Part shown: piece after piece, positions 38,244-48,126 of the stretch | Layout: each line of letters opens with the position of its first letter | Position numbering within the stretch: the stretch's first letter is position 1 | From: Paludibacter sp. 47-17 | Lineage (GTDB): Bacteria; Bacteroidota; Bacteroidia; Bacteroidales; Paludibacteraceae | Length of the DNA stretch: 54,897 nt | Direction of reading: 5' to 3' | NCBI GenBank assembly: GCA_001898935.1 | Contig: MKVT01000031.1 | Location: 1-54,897, forward strand | Position numbers and translations under genes: made by a program | Notes under the pieces: model-generated | What the model saw: the letters and a program-made list of their open reading frames with translations, nothing else | The model's database searches: none | What the model was told of the DNA's origin: nothing

Positions 38244-39557
38244 ATTCGTTCATTTGTTAATTCATTTGAAAACGCTCTGTTTTCGTCCGATTTCGACAAT
38301 CCATCGACGGGCTATCGTTTGATGGTAGATACAACATCGCTTATTAATTGGTATATTGCTAGCGAATTAACCGGTAATCCAGATTGTTTCTGGAGTACCT
38401 ACCTCTATAAACGCCGTTCCGACGACCGTTTTTTTTTCGGACCACTCTGGGATTTCGATATCGCATTTAACAACGACCACCGCTTGGGCGATGCTGTTCA
38501 TTCGTTGATGCGCGACAAAGCTTTCAATCCCCGGCAGTGGATGCGTCGTTTATGGGACGACGACTGGTTTCGAATGGCCGTAAACCGGCGTTGGAAAGAA
38601 TTGACCGATACGGGACTGAAAGATAGCCTGTTGCAGTACGTGGATGCGACGATAAGTTGGATTGATGCCTCACAGCGCTTGAACTTTGAACGTTGGCCGG
38701 TACTTTCGACTAAGGTGTACAACGAACAGTTCATATTTTCAACCTATGAACAGGGAGTGGAGTACCTGAAATCGTACCTCGAACAACGAATTGCATTTCT
38801 GACAGCCAGCTTCAATAGTACACAGCCCGAAATACCTTCACAGCCTTTCCGTGCCGAAGCCTTTTATTACCGTATTCTCAATAAAGGGACTAATAATGCA
38901 ATTGATGTAGCCGATAATTCGAATGCAGTGCTTGAACGACTCTATATGTGGGCACCTCAGGAAGAGGATTTGGCGCAACAGTGGTTGATCAGGCCGTTGT
39001 CGAATTCGAATTTTCAATTGATTAACCGAAATTCGGGATTGGCAATGACGGGCAACGGACGCGCTAAAAACCTGGTGCAACAAACTCCCGATAGTAGTAA
39101 TAAAGCTCAGCAATGGAAAATTGTTCCTGTGTTTAGTGGCGATCTTTATGGATTCGAAAATGCTTTATCGGGATATTCGATCAATAACAGCGGCGGCAGT
39201 ACGGTGAATGGAACACCTGTTATCGAATACGATAATGCCCTGATGAATGAAGCAAAGACCAATCAGCATTGGTACCTTCAGAAAGCAGATCAGCTGGACC
39301 TCCACACAACGACAGGGATAGTACGGGCTGCAAAAGTATCGGTGTATCCGAATCCGGCCCACGAGTTTGTCTACATTGAGAACAATGGAGATGAGGAGCA
39401 ACATTGGCATCTGTATCATCTTGATGGAAGGTTGATCACCCGTGAAACCTGCGCGGCAGGTCAACGTACGACCGTCAATTTTCATCCATTTGGTCTTCAA
39501 CCGGGGGTTTATCTCTTAAGAATTGATAATCAGGTAATCAAGTTACTGCTTTTTTAA
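38244..39557 (+). pseudogene. CotH-family protein, C-terminal part after the stop
   Basis: In frame with the preceding fragment. The first Met is at 38319, but CotH homology begins directly after the stop. It carries LTGNPDCFWSTYLY and PLWDFDIAFNND (the WDxD motif of the CotH kinase-like fold), then a RICIN-type beta-trefoil (about residues 430-570 of the joined protein; repeats AQQWLIRPL, AQQWKIVPV, NQHWYLQKA) and a T9SS sorting domain from VYPNPAHEF. If started at 38319 it would lack a signal peptide and could not be exported by Sec and T9SS. The joined gene would code for about 657 residues. Confidence 0.8.
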
Positions 39558-39567
39558 TTTCACAACT

Positions 39568-41109
39568 ATGCGTTTTGAGAACAGTGTTTTGGCGAGGTTT
39601 GCGCTCATGTGTTGGATGATGGTTTTTACCTCGACATCTGTAACAGGAATGGTAAAGGTGTACAAAGCCCCTCCGGGCGTAGTACTCAGTACGTTGTATT
39701 CGGTCAGGATAAAAGCAAAGGGAGCCTCGGAATGGTTGCCTGTAGAAGTGATGAGTGCACAGGTGTGGAAACGTGTCGGGGCCAATCTCTCCAACACCTA
39801 TCCCTTTACAGCATTTACGGGTTTCGACTGTGAAGGTCAGGTTGAAGTAAAAGTAAGATGGAAAGGGTCTGAGCCTATTCAATCCGTGAAAATTCGTCCT
39901 GAAAGTAAAAATATTAAATACCGGATCATCGGCAATGAGATTGTATTACTGATGGATGAACCGGCAAAATTATCGGTTGAAATCAATGGCGATCGCTACC
40001 AGAACCTTCAGTTGTTTGCTAATCCAATCGAGTGTGAGATTCCTGATAAAACCGACGATCGGATCCTATTTATACCAAGCGGGACTCTTCACACGGGCGA
40101 TATCCATCTGAAAAGTGGTCAAACCTTGTACATTGAAGGAGGTGCTGCCGTCAAGGGCTGTGTTTATCTCGATACTACCGTTAATGCCCGGGTAATGGGC
40201 CGTGGCATCATTTATCAGCCTTCGTACGATGCGATTTCGGTACGAAACGCACGTAATGTTATAGTGGAGGGGATAACTGCGGTGAATTATGGAATCGGTA
40301 ATGGAGGGGGCTGTGCGTTGAGGTGCGGGGAAAGTTCGGATGTAACTATACGAAATTACAAAGTCTTTGGTCGAAATCGATGGGGCGACGGAATTGACAT
40401 CATGTCATCATCACGTGTAATAATCGATGATGTTTACATACGATCGTCCGACGATGCAATTGCCGTGTATGCAACCCGGGGGGAGTTTCAGGGGGGATGT
40501 ACCGATGTGAAGGTGCTTAATTCTGTACTGGCTCCCGATATTGCACATCCGATTAATATTGGTACACATGGCGACATTAAAGGCACAGGAGATACGATTC
40601 AGCATCTCATTTTTAAAAATATCGATATTTTACAGCATAATGAATATCAAAGCGATTATCAAGGTACAATGGCCATCAGCTGTGGTGATAATAATACAAT
40701 TCGCAATATTCTTTTTGATGATATCCGGGTTGAAGATTTTTTGTTAGGCCAATTACTCAATATCTCGGTTGTTAAGCTGGGGAAATACAATTTAACTCCG
40801 GGTAGGAAGGTTGAAAATATTTGGTTCAATTCTATTGATTACAAGGGAACAACAGCAATTGCTTCTGAAATAAAAGGCTATTCGGAGTGTCGGACCGTCA
40901 GAAATATTCAGTTTTCTAATCTGCGAATCGCCGGAAACAGGATTTCGTCACTCGGTGATGGTAACATACAGGTCGGGGAGCATACTGCCGAAATATACAT
41001 TCATCCACCTGCCGGGAAGTGTGATTTAATTAATTTTCAGGAGCATCAGACACGATATTCTACGGAGTTCACGAATTTAAATGAGTTTTTGAAACATTTC
41101 GACCCATAA
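39568..41109 (+). CDS. Secreted GH28-like right-handed beta-helix glycosidase (copy 1)
   Basis: Pectin-type glycoside hydrolase fold (clan GH-N, GH28/GH49). Signal peptide about 1-26. Residues 30-165 are an Ig-like N-terminal domain (LSVEINGDRYQNLQLFANP); the beta-helix follows. Acidic residues typical of the family are visible: Asp274 and Asp277 in WGDGIDIM, Asp295-Asp296 in SSDDAIAVY. The GHG of true polygalacturonases is replaced by AHPINIGTHGD, so specificity may differ. 513 residues. Last gene before promoter 2 and a paralogue of the next gene. The family-level fold is firm, the GH number and substrate are not; a uronic-acid polymer is a reasonable guess given the lyase upstream. Confidence 0.8.
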   Translation: MRFENSVLARFALMCWMMVFTSTSVTGMVKVYKAPPGVVLSTLYSVRIKAKGASEWLPVEVMSAQVWKRVGANLSNTYPFTAFTGFDCEGQVEVKVRWKGSEPIQSVKIRPESKNIKYRIIGNEIVLLMDEPAKLSVEINGDRYQNLQLFANPIECEIPDKTDDRILFIPSGTLHTGDIHLKSGQTLYIEGGAAVKGCVYLDTTVNARVMGRGIIYQPSYDAISVRNARNVIVEGITAVNYGIGNGGGCALRCGESSDVTIRNYKVFGRNRWGDGIDIMSSSRVIIDDVYIRSSDDAIAVYATRGEFQGGCTDVKVLNSVLAPDIAHPINIGTHGDIKGTGDTIQHLIFKNIDILQHNEYQSDYQGTMAISCGDNNTIRNILFDDIRVEDFLLGQLLNISVVKLGKYNLTPGRKVENIWFNSIDYKGTTAIASEIKGYSECRTVRNIQFSNLRIAGNRISSLGDGNIQVGEHTAEIYIHPPAGKCDLINFQEHQTRYSTEFTNLNEFLKHFDP

Positions 41110-41114
41110 GCTGC

Positions 41115-41157
41115 AACAATATAACTAAAAACACAGCATAGATATCCTCTACTTTTG
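41115..41157 (+). promoter_or_regulatory. PUL promoter 2, same motif layout as promoter 1
   Basis: AACAAT (41115-41120), 4 bp, CTAAAA (41125-41130), 17 bp, TCTACTTTTG (41148-41157) with the -7 box TACTTTTG at 41150-41157. Spacing is identical to 13086-13128, while the intervening bases differ. It opens the 99-bp gap between the two beta-helix genes and would drive the GH28-like, GH95 and GH2 genes. Confidence 0.65.
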
Positions 41158-41208
41158 TAACAGTGAAAGTTTCTAATTTGTACATTTTTACACGTTATCT
41201 CTAATTTG

Positions 41209-42609
41209 ATGAAGACAATATTTTTGGTTTTTGTAGGTTTGCTTGTGGTTATGTTCCCTGCTATCGGTCAGTTATCTCCTATTCCGGCCGTACCGTCGCA
41301 ACTGATATACTCAAAACATAACGACGATTTTACCGTCAGCGTACGAGAACCGGGAGGTGAATGGCAGGATTTGTATGAATACAAAGTAATGGTCGATTTG
41401 GATACTCAACAACCCGCTTCGATGGTGCAATTTGATTTTAAAGGGCGTGCCGAATTAAGGATAAAGGTAAATAATACCATAGTCAATGACGTGAAAATCC
41501 GTCCGGCTCGAAGGAATATAGTGCATCAACAAGAAGGCAATATTGTGTATTTCAACCTCGATAAACCGGCAAAATTATCGGTGGAAATAAATGGTAACCG
41601 CCTGAACAACTTACATATATTTGCAAATGAACCAGAGTCTGAGATTCCTACGCCCGATTCACCATCCGTTATGTATTTCGGTCCAGGACTCCACCGCCCA
41701 CAGGATCAACCTGGAAATGCATTTAACGTACCATCCAATACAACCGTGTACCTTGCACCCGGGGCGTATGTAAATGGGAAATTTGTATGCAATAAGGTTG
41801 AAAATGTACGGTTTATTGGCAGAGGTTATATAATTGATGCTGAGCGGGGCTTTGAAATAACCTATTCTGAAAACATTGAGATTGACGGTATTACGGTTAT
41901 TAATCCCAATCATTATACGGTCTATGGAGGTGAGGTGAAAGGATTAAAAATTAATAACCTGAAATCGTTTAGTGTCAAAGGCTGGAGTGATGGGATTGAT
42001 CTGATGAGTTGTTCGGAGGTAACCATAAACGACATCTTCCTTAGAAATTCGGATGATTGTATCGCGATTTATACCCATCGGTGGAATTTTCATGGAAATG
42101 CCCATAATTATAAAATTACGAATGCAATATTATGGGCCGATGTTGCGCACCCCATCAATATAGGATTACACGGAGATGTTGAAAACGGAGGGTATTCGAT
42201 TGAAAATCTCTACTTTGGTGAAATTGACATTCTGGAGCATGATGAGGACGATCGTAATTACCAGGGAGCTATGGCCTTCAGTGTGAGCGATCATAATTCG
42301 GTCCGGAACGTAACCTTCGAAAATGTGTGGGTAGAAAATATTCAGGAAGGGCAGCTGTTTAATTTGCGTGTATTATATAACAACAAGTACAGTAACGGTT
42401 CGGGACGTGAAATCACGAATATTCACTTTAAAAACATCAGTTACACCGGGTATGGCGAAAATTCTTCCATTATAGAAGGTTTTTCCGATGAGCACCCAGT
42501 AAAAGATGTGTTGTTTGAGAATATTGTCATCAATGGGAAACGCGCAAAAACACTGGAAGATGCAAATATTAAAGTGGGGAATCATACGAAAAATATAAGA
42601 ATGAAATAA
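41209..42609 (+). CDS. Secreted GH28-like right-handed beta-helix glycosidase (copy 2)
   Basis: Paralogue of the preceding gene with the same Ig-like N-terminal domain (DKPAKLSVEINGNRLNNLHIF) and beta-helix. Asp261 and Asp264 in WSDGIDLM and Asp282-Asp283 in SDDCIAIYT match the GH28-type acids; AHPINIGLHGD again replaces the usual GHG. ATG 41209 chosen; a TTG three bases earlier is possible. Signal peptide ends near residue 20. First gene after promoter 2, 13 bp before GH95. The pair probably act on related linkages. Confidence 0.82.
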   Translation: MKTIFLVFVGLLVVMFPAIGQLSPIPAVPSQLIYSKHNDDFTVSVREPGGEWQDLYEYKVMVDLDTQQPASMVQFDFKGRAELRIKVNNTIVNDVKIRPARRNIVHQQEGNIVYFNLDKPAKLSVEINGNRLNNLHIFANEPESEIPTPDSPSVMYFGPGLHRPQDQPGNAFNVPSNTTVYLAPGAYVNGKFVCNKVENVRFIGRGYIIDAERGFEITYSENIEIDGITVINPNHYTVYGGEVKGLKINNLKSFSVKGWSDGIDLMSCSEVTINDIFLRNSDDCIAIYTHRWNFHGNAHNYKITNAILWADVAHPINIGLHGDVENGGYSIENLYFGEIDILEHDEDDRNYQGAMAFSVSDHNSVRNVTFENVWVENIQEGQLFNLRVLYNNKYSNGSGREITNIHFKNISYTGYGENSSIIEGFSDEHPVKDVLFENIVINGKRAKTLEDANIKVGNHTKNIRMK

Positions 42610-42622
42610 CTAAAGATTAGTG

Positions 42623-44866
42623 ATGAAGATTTTGTTGTATAAGTTAACACTATTGGTCCTGCTGGCTCCGGGATTTGCCCGGGCCAGCCAGCCGGCGATG
42701 AAGTTGTGGTACCAGACTCCGGCCAACGAATGGATGACACAGGCTTTGCCAATTGGAAATGGAGAGTTGGGAGCCATGTTTTTTGGAGGCGTGGAGCAAG
42801 AGCAAATTCAATTTAACGAAAAAACGCGTTGGAAAGGACATGAAACCTTAAGGGGTGCTTACCAAAGCTTTGGTGATATTTTTCTGAATTTTTCCGGTCA
42901 TACTAACTATACAGATTACCAACGTAGTCTGAATCTGGACGATGCACTTGGAGAAGTAAGGTATACGGTTGATGGAGTAGAATATGTTCGTGAATATTTT
43001 GCAAGTTATCCTGATCAGGCTATAGTAGTACGTATCAGTACTCCGGGTGTGAGAGGGAAAGTATCTGTACAGCTTAGGTTGGAAAACGCACAACACACGG
43101 TGAAAGAGGGTAATAGCTCGGTAAGTTGGATGGAAGGGAAATCGGATCTGCTTTCGTACTGTGCGGTTTTCAAAGTTTCTAGCGAAGGAGGTAGGTTAAA
43201 CACTGATCAGTCGTACATAACGATTACCAATGCCGATGCCGTTACCTTACTTTTGACTGCCGCTACCAATTTCTCGCTGAATGATGCGGGTTATGTGGGC
43301 GAAACTGATAAACAGCTGAAAAATAGGTTGTTGAGTCGATTGCAAAAGGCGTCAAGAAAAAGCTACAATCAGCTGAAAAAAGCACATTTGGACGACTATC
43401 AGCCCCTTTTTCAGCGGGTTAACTTTGATCTGAATGTGCCGGCACCCACCTTCCCCACCGATAAGCTGGTGCGTTCTCATAAGTACAATACCTACTTGGA
43501 TATCCTTTATTATCAGTATGGTCGCTACCTCATGTTAGCGTCGTCGAGGGGCATGAATTTACCCAATAATTTGCAAGGCATCTGGAATAATGACAATAAT
43601 CCCCCCTGGCAGTGCGATATTCACAGTAATATTAACATCCAAATGAATTATTGGCCAGCCGAACCAACCCATTTATCCGAATGTCATACTCCATTTTTAT
43701 CGTATATCTATACCGAAGCGATGCGTAAAGGCGGCTCATGGCAAAATATTGCACGACAGGAAGGTCTTAGAGGATGGGCAATTAAAACACAAAGTAATAT
43801 TTTCGGATATACCGACTGGAATATTAACCGCCCCGCCAATGCATGGTATTGTATGCATTTGTGGCAACATTTTGAGTATACACAGAATCTCAAATTTTTA
43901 AAAGAAACAGCTTTCCCTGTAATGAAAGCAGCAACCGAATATTGGTTCGACCGGCTTATACCTGTAGATGGCCGACTGCTGGCTCCCGATGAGTGGTCGC
44001 CCGAACAGGGACCCTGGGAAGATGGAGTAGCCTATGCACAACAATTAATTGACGAGTTGTTTCGTACAACGTTAATTGCAGCTAAGCTGCTTAAGGCAGA
44101 GAAAATATTTATTGACGAACTCACCGACAAATTGTCTCGTTTGGATCGCGGAATCCGGATTGGCGATTGGGGGCAAGTAAAAGAATGGAAATACGATATA
44201 CAGAAGTTGGACAAGATGGGAAACGATCACCGTCATTTATCGCACTTAATTGCATTGTATCCGGGCAATCAGATTTCATATCGTCTTAATCCAGAAGTGG
44301 CCGATGCAGCAAAGAAAACGCTTGTTTCCAGAGGTGACGATGGTACCGGTTGGAGCCGTGCGTGGAAAATTGCCTGCTGGGCTCGCTTAAACGATGGGAA
44401 TCATGCCTATAAACTGCTAAAACAAGCACTTAACCTGGCTACAATTACGGTTATCAGCATGGATAATAAAGACGGTGGAGTGTATGAAAATCTGCTCGAT
44501 GCTCATCCGCCTTTTCAAATCGATGGCAACTTTGGTGCAACGGCAGGTATAACAGAGATGCTCCTGCAAAGCCACCAGGGTGATCTGCAGCTTTTACCTG
44601 CTTTGCCTGATGCCTGGCCCACAGGTTCGATAAGCGGAATTCGTGCGGTTGGTAATTTTACAGTATCGCTGAAATGGCAAAATCATATCCCTGTGGAATG
44701 TGTCATCGTGTCGGGAAGTGGAAAGATATGCCGTTTGTATGTTCCGCAGGTAACGGTAAAAAGCGTGATTGATTCAAAAGGCCGTGCCGTTCACTTTACA
44801 TCTTCAGATGATTTTTCCATTCAATTTCCAACTCGTAAAGGCCATTCGTACACTCTTTTATTTTAA
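42623..44866 (+). CDS. GH95 family glycosidase (alpha-L-fucosidase/alpha-L-galactosidase type)
   Basis: Inverting exo-enzyme removing terminal alpha-L-fucose or, in some members, alpha-L-galactose. The N-terminal domain starts after a signal peptide (about 1-20) with [16 protein letters not shown]. Family motifs: [20 protein letters not shown], Asn336 and Asn338 in [12 protein letters not shown], Glu461 in [10 protein letters not shown], Asp634 in [12 protein letters not shown]; by motif these match the Asn pair, acid and Asp described for bifidobacterial AfcA. ATG 42623 chosen over a GTG three bases earlier. 748 residues is normal. In the unit with GH28-like and GH2 genes it would trim side-chain sugars from a plant or algal glycan. 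Confidence 0.93.
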   Translation: MKILLYKLTLLVLLAPGFARASQPAMKLWYQTPANEWMTQALPIGNGELGAMFFGGVEQEQIQFNEKTRWKGHETLRGAYQSFGDIFLNFSGHTNYTDYQRSLNLDDALGEVRYTVDGVEYVREYFASYPDQAIVVRISTPGVRGKVSVQLRLENAQHTVKEGNSSVSWMEGKSDLLSYCAVFKVSSEGGRLNTDQSYITITNADAVTLLLTAATNFSLNDAGYVGETDKQLKNRLLSRLQKASRKSYNQLKKAHLDDYQPLFQRVNFDLNVPAPTFPTDKLVRSHKYNTYLDILYYQYGRYLMLASSRGMNLPNNLQGIWNNDNNPPWQCDIHSNINIQMNYWPAEPTHLSECHTPFLSYIYTEAMRKGGSWQNIARQEGLRGWAIKTQSNIFGYTDWNINRPANAWYCMHLWQHFEYTQNLKFLKETAFPVMKAATEYWFDRLIPVDGRLLAPDEWSPEQGPWEDGVAYAQQLIDELFRTTLIAAKLLKAEKIFIDELTDKLSRLDRGIRIGDWGQVKEWKYDIQKLDKMGNDHRHLSHLIALYPGNQISYRLNPEVADAAKKTLVSRGDDGTGWSRAWKIACWARLNDGNHAYKLLKQALNLATITVISMDNKDGGVYENLLDAHPPFQIDGNFGATAGITEMLLQSHQGDLQLLPALPDAWPTGSISGIRAVGNFTVSLKWQNHIPVECVIVSGSGKICRLYVPQVTVKSVIDSKGRAVHFTSSDDFSIQFPTRKGHSYTLLF

Positions 44867-44875
44867 TGTAATACC

Positions 44876-47509
44876 ATGCCGATCAATCGTTTTATTCCTT
44901 TTTTCGGAATACTGCTGGTACTCCAGGTTTCCTATGCAGGAAATTCCAGGGTGCGTGAGAGAATTAATATTAACCGTGAATGGAAGTTTATACCTGACGA
45001 CGTGAAAGGTGCCGAAGCTCCCGGGTTGAACGTGGCTCGCTGGCAGGACGTATCCTTACCTCACTCTTTTTCAGTGCCCTATTTTATGGGAAGTCAGGTG
45101 TACAACGGATATGGCTGGTACAGGAAAACCGTCAATATTCCTGCCCATTGGATGGATCGGGAAGTATCGCTCGAATTTGAAGGTGCTTTTATTGAAACGG
45201 AAGTGTTTGTAAATGGGAAACCGGTAGGTAAACATGTTGGCGGATACACTGGTTTCGAGTTCGCTATCCGTCCGTATTTGAACGTAGGCAAGAATATAGT
45301 AGCCGTAAGAGTTAATAATGTATGGAAGCCCGATGTTGCACCACGTGCCGGCGATCATCAGTTTAGCGGAGGTGTTTACAGGGATGTTTACCTGAATGTA
45401 ACCTCTCCACTTCGTGTCGGATGGAAAGGCACCTTTATCACCACTCCCCAGGTGAGTAACGAGCTGGCCTCCTGTTCGATTCGAACCGAATTGAAAAACA
45501 GCTACACCGATCCTCAGCAGGCGAATCTCAGCACCGAACTTTATTCTCCCGCCGGGAAACGGGTGGGAGTAGTCGAAACTTCTGTGTTGATAGATGGGAA
45601 TGGTATGAAAACGATTCATCAATATATCCCGAGAATCAGTAATCCTCAACTCTGGAGCCCGCAAAGTCCTTCGCTATATACGGCCGTAACCATCGTCAAA
45701 ATAGGAAAGAAGGTGGTTGATCGCTATTCCACCCGATTCGGGATTCGTAGTTTTAAATGGACGGCTGATCGTGGCTTTTTTCTGAACGGGGCACATGTAT
45801 ACCTGATCGGTGCTAATGTGCATCAGGATCAGGCTGGATGGGGAGATGCTGTAACCAATGCGGCGATGCGCCGGGATGTTCGGCAAATGAAGGAAGCCGG
45901 TTTTAATTGTATACGAGGATCGCATTATCCGCACGATCCGGCCTTTGTGGAAGCTTGCGACGAATTAGGAATGATCTTTTTTTCCGAAAATGCTTTTTGG
46001 GGAATGGGCGGCGGTTCAGGCGACCGAGGCGGCTGGGGGCCTCCTTCATCGAGCTGTTACCCTGTCGATCCGGCCCATCATTCGGCATTTGATGCCAGTG
46101 TATTGAATCAGCTGAAAGCCATGATCCGGATTCACCGGAATTCGGCTTCTGTGGCAGCCTGGAGTTTAAGTAACGAGCCGTTTTTCACGGATAACCATAC
46201 CGATCAGGCTATGAAAAATCTGCTGAGTCGGTGCATCGACAGTGCTCGTAGCTGGGATCCTTCGCGTGAAGTAGCTGTAGGCGGAGCGCAGCGAAAAAGG
46301 GTCGATCGGCTGGGAAAAAATGCTATCGCTTTTTATAATGGAGATGGTGCTTCTCGCGATGAATTTCAAAATCCGGGATTTCCCAACCTGGTTTCTGAAT
46401 ACGGAAGCACGAGCTCGTACCGACCTGGAAAGTTCTTTGCCGGGTGGGGAGATATACTCCGGGCTCCCGCCGGCAGCAATAATCCCTGGAATCCGCCCGC
46501 GTGGAGAAGCGGACATATTATCTGGTGTGGGTTTGACCACGGGACCATTGGAGGGGTTGGACTGGCAACAATGGGGATTGTTGATTATTTCCGGTTGCCT
46601 AAACGTCAGTTTTACTGGTATAAGGAAGCCTTGACGACCAATAATCCGCATCCGGCAGAACCTGAATGGCCTCAACGGGGGGTAGCGGCGAAATTGCAAC
46701 TTTCGACTTCAAATTCAGTGATCAGTGCAACGGATGGTACGGACGATGCCCACCTGATTGTTTCGATTGTAGATGCATCCGGCCGCCCATTAAGCAACGA
46801 ACTCCCGGTTACACTTACTGTCATTTCAGGTCCGGGAGAGTTTCCTACCGGTCGTTCTATTCGTTTTTCACCTCCTTCCGGGGATGAAGCTTCTGATATC
46901 ATTCTGCGCGAGGGTAAAGCTGCCATCGCGTTTCGGTCGTACCATGCAGGACAAACCCGTATTGAGGCTAGTGCAGCAGGACTGGAACCGGCCTATATCG
47001 AACTGACTACCAAAGGAACACCGCGGTGGAATCCGAAGCTTCCTCAGGCAGTGGCCGATAGACCTTATAAAAGATATGTCGTTCCTGTGAAATCGAAAAT
47101 GCTCGATGGCCATGAATTATTGTTGGCTGCCAATCGCCCGTCGTGGGTGAGCTCGACTCGGTTAGGAACGAATAAAGCAAATGTTAACGACGGCGATGTG
47201 GCCACAGTTTGGATGCCTGAATCAAACGATAACCAAAAATGGTGGAAGTTGGCCCTGGAAGCTTCGTATTGTGTTTCTCAGATTGAAATTGAATTTCCGG
47301 ATAAGGCCAATTATCAGTACCGGATTGAGGTGTCGAAAGATGATGTTGAATGGCAACTGATTGCTGATGAATCGCGAAGTACTTCCACTGAAAAAGTTCG
47401 TCTCAGTAAAGGCGATTTCGGATGTGGTATTGCTTTTATCCGGATTCAGTTTTTGTCGGATAGAGCAGCATTAGCCGAAGTGAGAGTAGGAGGAGTTCCT
47501 TCAGAATAA
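44876..47509 (+). CDS. GH2 family glycosidase with C-terminal discoidin-like domain
   Basis: Retaining exo-glycosidase (beta-galactosidase-type by overall likeness). Signal peptide about 1-22. Domains: sugar-binding sandwich 35-180 (SLPHSFSVPYF, GGYTGFEFAI), Ig-like 185-300, TIM barrel 300-590 with acid/base Glu434 in WSLSNEPFF and nucleophile Glu508 in LVSEYGS, a Big/invasin-like segment 610-705, and a F5/8C-like sandwich 735-877 (NDGDVATVWMPESNDNQKWWKL). The barrel loop after FSENAFWG holds a Gly-rich insertion (GMGGGSGDRGGWG). Begins 9 bp after GH95 and is the last PUL gene. GH2 also includes beta-glucuronidases and mannosidases, so the substrate is not fixed. Confidence 0.9.
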   Translation: MPINRFIPFFGILLVLQVSYAGNSRVRERININREWKFIPDDVKGAEAPGLNVARWQDVSLPHSFSVPYFMGSQVYNGYGWYRKTVNIPAHWMDREVSLEFEGAFIETEVFVNGKPVGKHVGGYTGFEFAIRPYLNVGKNIVAVRVNNVWKPDVAPRAGDHQFSGGVYRDVYLNVTSPLRVGWKGTFITTPQVSNELASCSIRTELKNSYTDPQQANLSTELYSPAGKRVGVVETSVLIDGNGMKTIHQYIPRISNPQLWSPQSPSLYTAVTIVKIGKKVVDRYSTRFGIRSFKWTADRGFFLNGAHVYLIGANVHQDQAGWGDAVTNAAMRRDVRQMKEAGFNCIRGSHYPHDPAFVEACDELGMIFFSENAFWGMGGGSGDRGGWGPPSSSCYPVDPAHHSAFDASVLNQLKAMIRIHRNSASVAAWSLSNEPFFTDNHTDQAMKNLLSRCIDSARSWDPSREVAVGGAQRKRVDRLGKNAIAFYNGDGASRDEFQNPGFPNLVSEYGSTSSYRPGKFFAGWGDILRAPAGSNNPWNPPAWRSGHIIWCGFDHGTIGGVGLATMGIVDYFRLPKRQFYWYKEALTTNNPHPAEPEWPQRGVAAKLQLSTSNSVISATDGTDDAHLIVSIVDASGRPLSNELPVTLTVISGPGEFPTGRSIRFSPPSGDEASDIILREGKAAIAFRSYHAGQTRIEASAAGLEPAYIELTTKGTPRWNPKLPQAVADRPYKRYVVPVKSKMLDGHELLLAANRPSWVSSTRLGTNKANVNDGDVATVWMPESNDNQKWWKLALEASYCVSQIEIEFPDKANYQYRIEVSKDDVEWQLIADESRSTSTEKVRLSKGDFGCGIAFIRIQFLSDRAALAEVRVGGVPSE

Positions 47510-47544
47510 TGAAGATTGTTCTTTTCGATTTCCGGATTTTTACA

Positions 47545-47552
47545 TAGCTTTG
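47545..47552 (+). promoter_or_regulatory. -7 box for the GNAT gene
   Basis: TAGCTTTG fits TAnnTTTG, 22 bp upstream of the ATG at 47575. A TTTT at 47522-47525, 19 bp upstream, is a weak -33. Confidence 0.5.
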
Positions 47553-47574
47553 TACCCTATCTATTGTCAACGCT

Positions 47575-48126
47575 ATGAGCACCATCCTTCACATTACCCC
47601 TTACCTTCAGCTTCACACGGCACGTATGTCCGATGCCGGCGAAATGTATGCATTGATTGATAACAACCGCGACTATTTGCGGAGGTGGCTGCCGTTCATC
47701 GATGCCACCACGGCGGTGACCGATTCGGAGGCCTACCTTTCGATGGTGGAAGAGCAGGCCGGGCGCAATCCGGTGTTCGTGATCCGGTTTTACGGCCAGT
47801 TGGTGGGCCTGGCAGGCTTTAAGGATACCGATTTCGATAATTTACGAACCGAAATCGGCTACTGGCTGGCCGAAGATTTTCAACACAAGGGTATCATGAC
47901 CAGTTGCGTACGTACGCTGGTCGATTTTGCCTTTTCCGATATGGGTATGCACCGGATTCAGATTCGGGTGGCCGAAGGGAATACGTCCAGTCGCAAGATC
48001 CCCTTGCGTCTTGGTTTTCAGAAAGAAGGGGTGGAACGCGACGGCGAGATGCTGGAGCCGGGCCGGTTTGTGAACCTGGAAGTGTTCAGTTTGATTACCT
48101 CTGCACAATACTCATCGCGCACCTGA
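47575..48126 (+). CDS. GNAT family N-acetyltransferase, RimJ/RimL-like
   Basis: Uses acetyl-CoA to acetylate an amino group, in this subfamily often a ribosomal-protein N-terminus or small amine. 183 residues, one GNAT domain: EIGYWLAEDFQHKGIMTSCV holds the acetyl-CoA-binding turn, and RIQIRVAEGNTSSRKIPLRL with FQKEGVERDG is the C-terminal RimL-type half. No signal peptide, so cytoplasmic. Its last 32 bp overlap the end of the convergent lipoprotein gene. G+C-richer than the PUL, probably core genome. Confidence 0.88.
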   Translation: MSTILHITPYLQLHTARMSDAGEMYALIDNNRDYLRRWLPFIDATTAVTDSEAYLSMVEEQAGRNPVFVIRFYGQLVGLAGFKDTDFDNLRTEIGYWLAEDFQHKGIMTSCVRTLVDFAFSDMGMHRIQIRVAEGNTSSRKIPLRLGFQKEGVERDGEMLEPGRFVNLEVFSLITSAQYSSRT

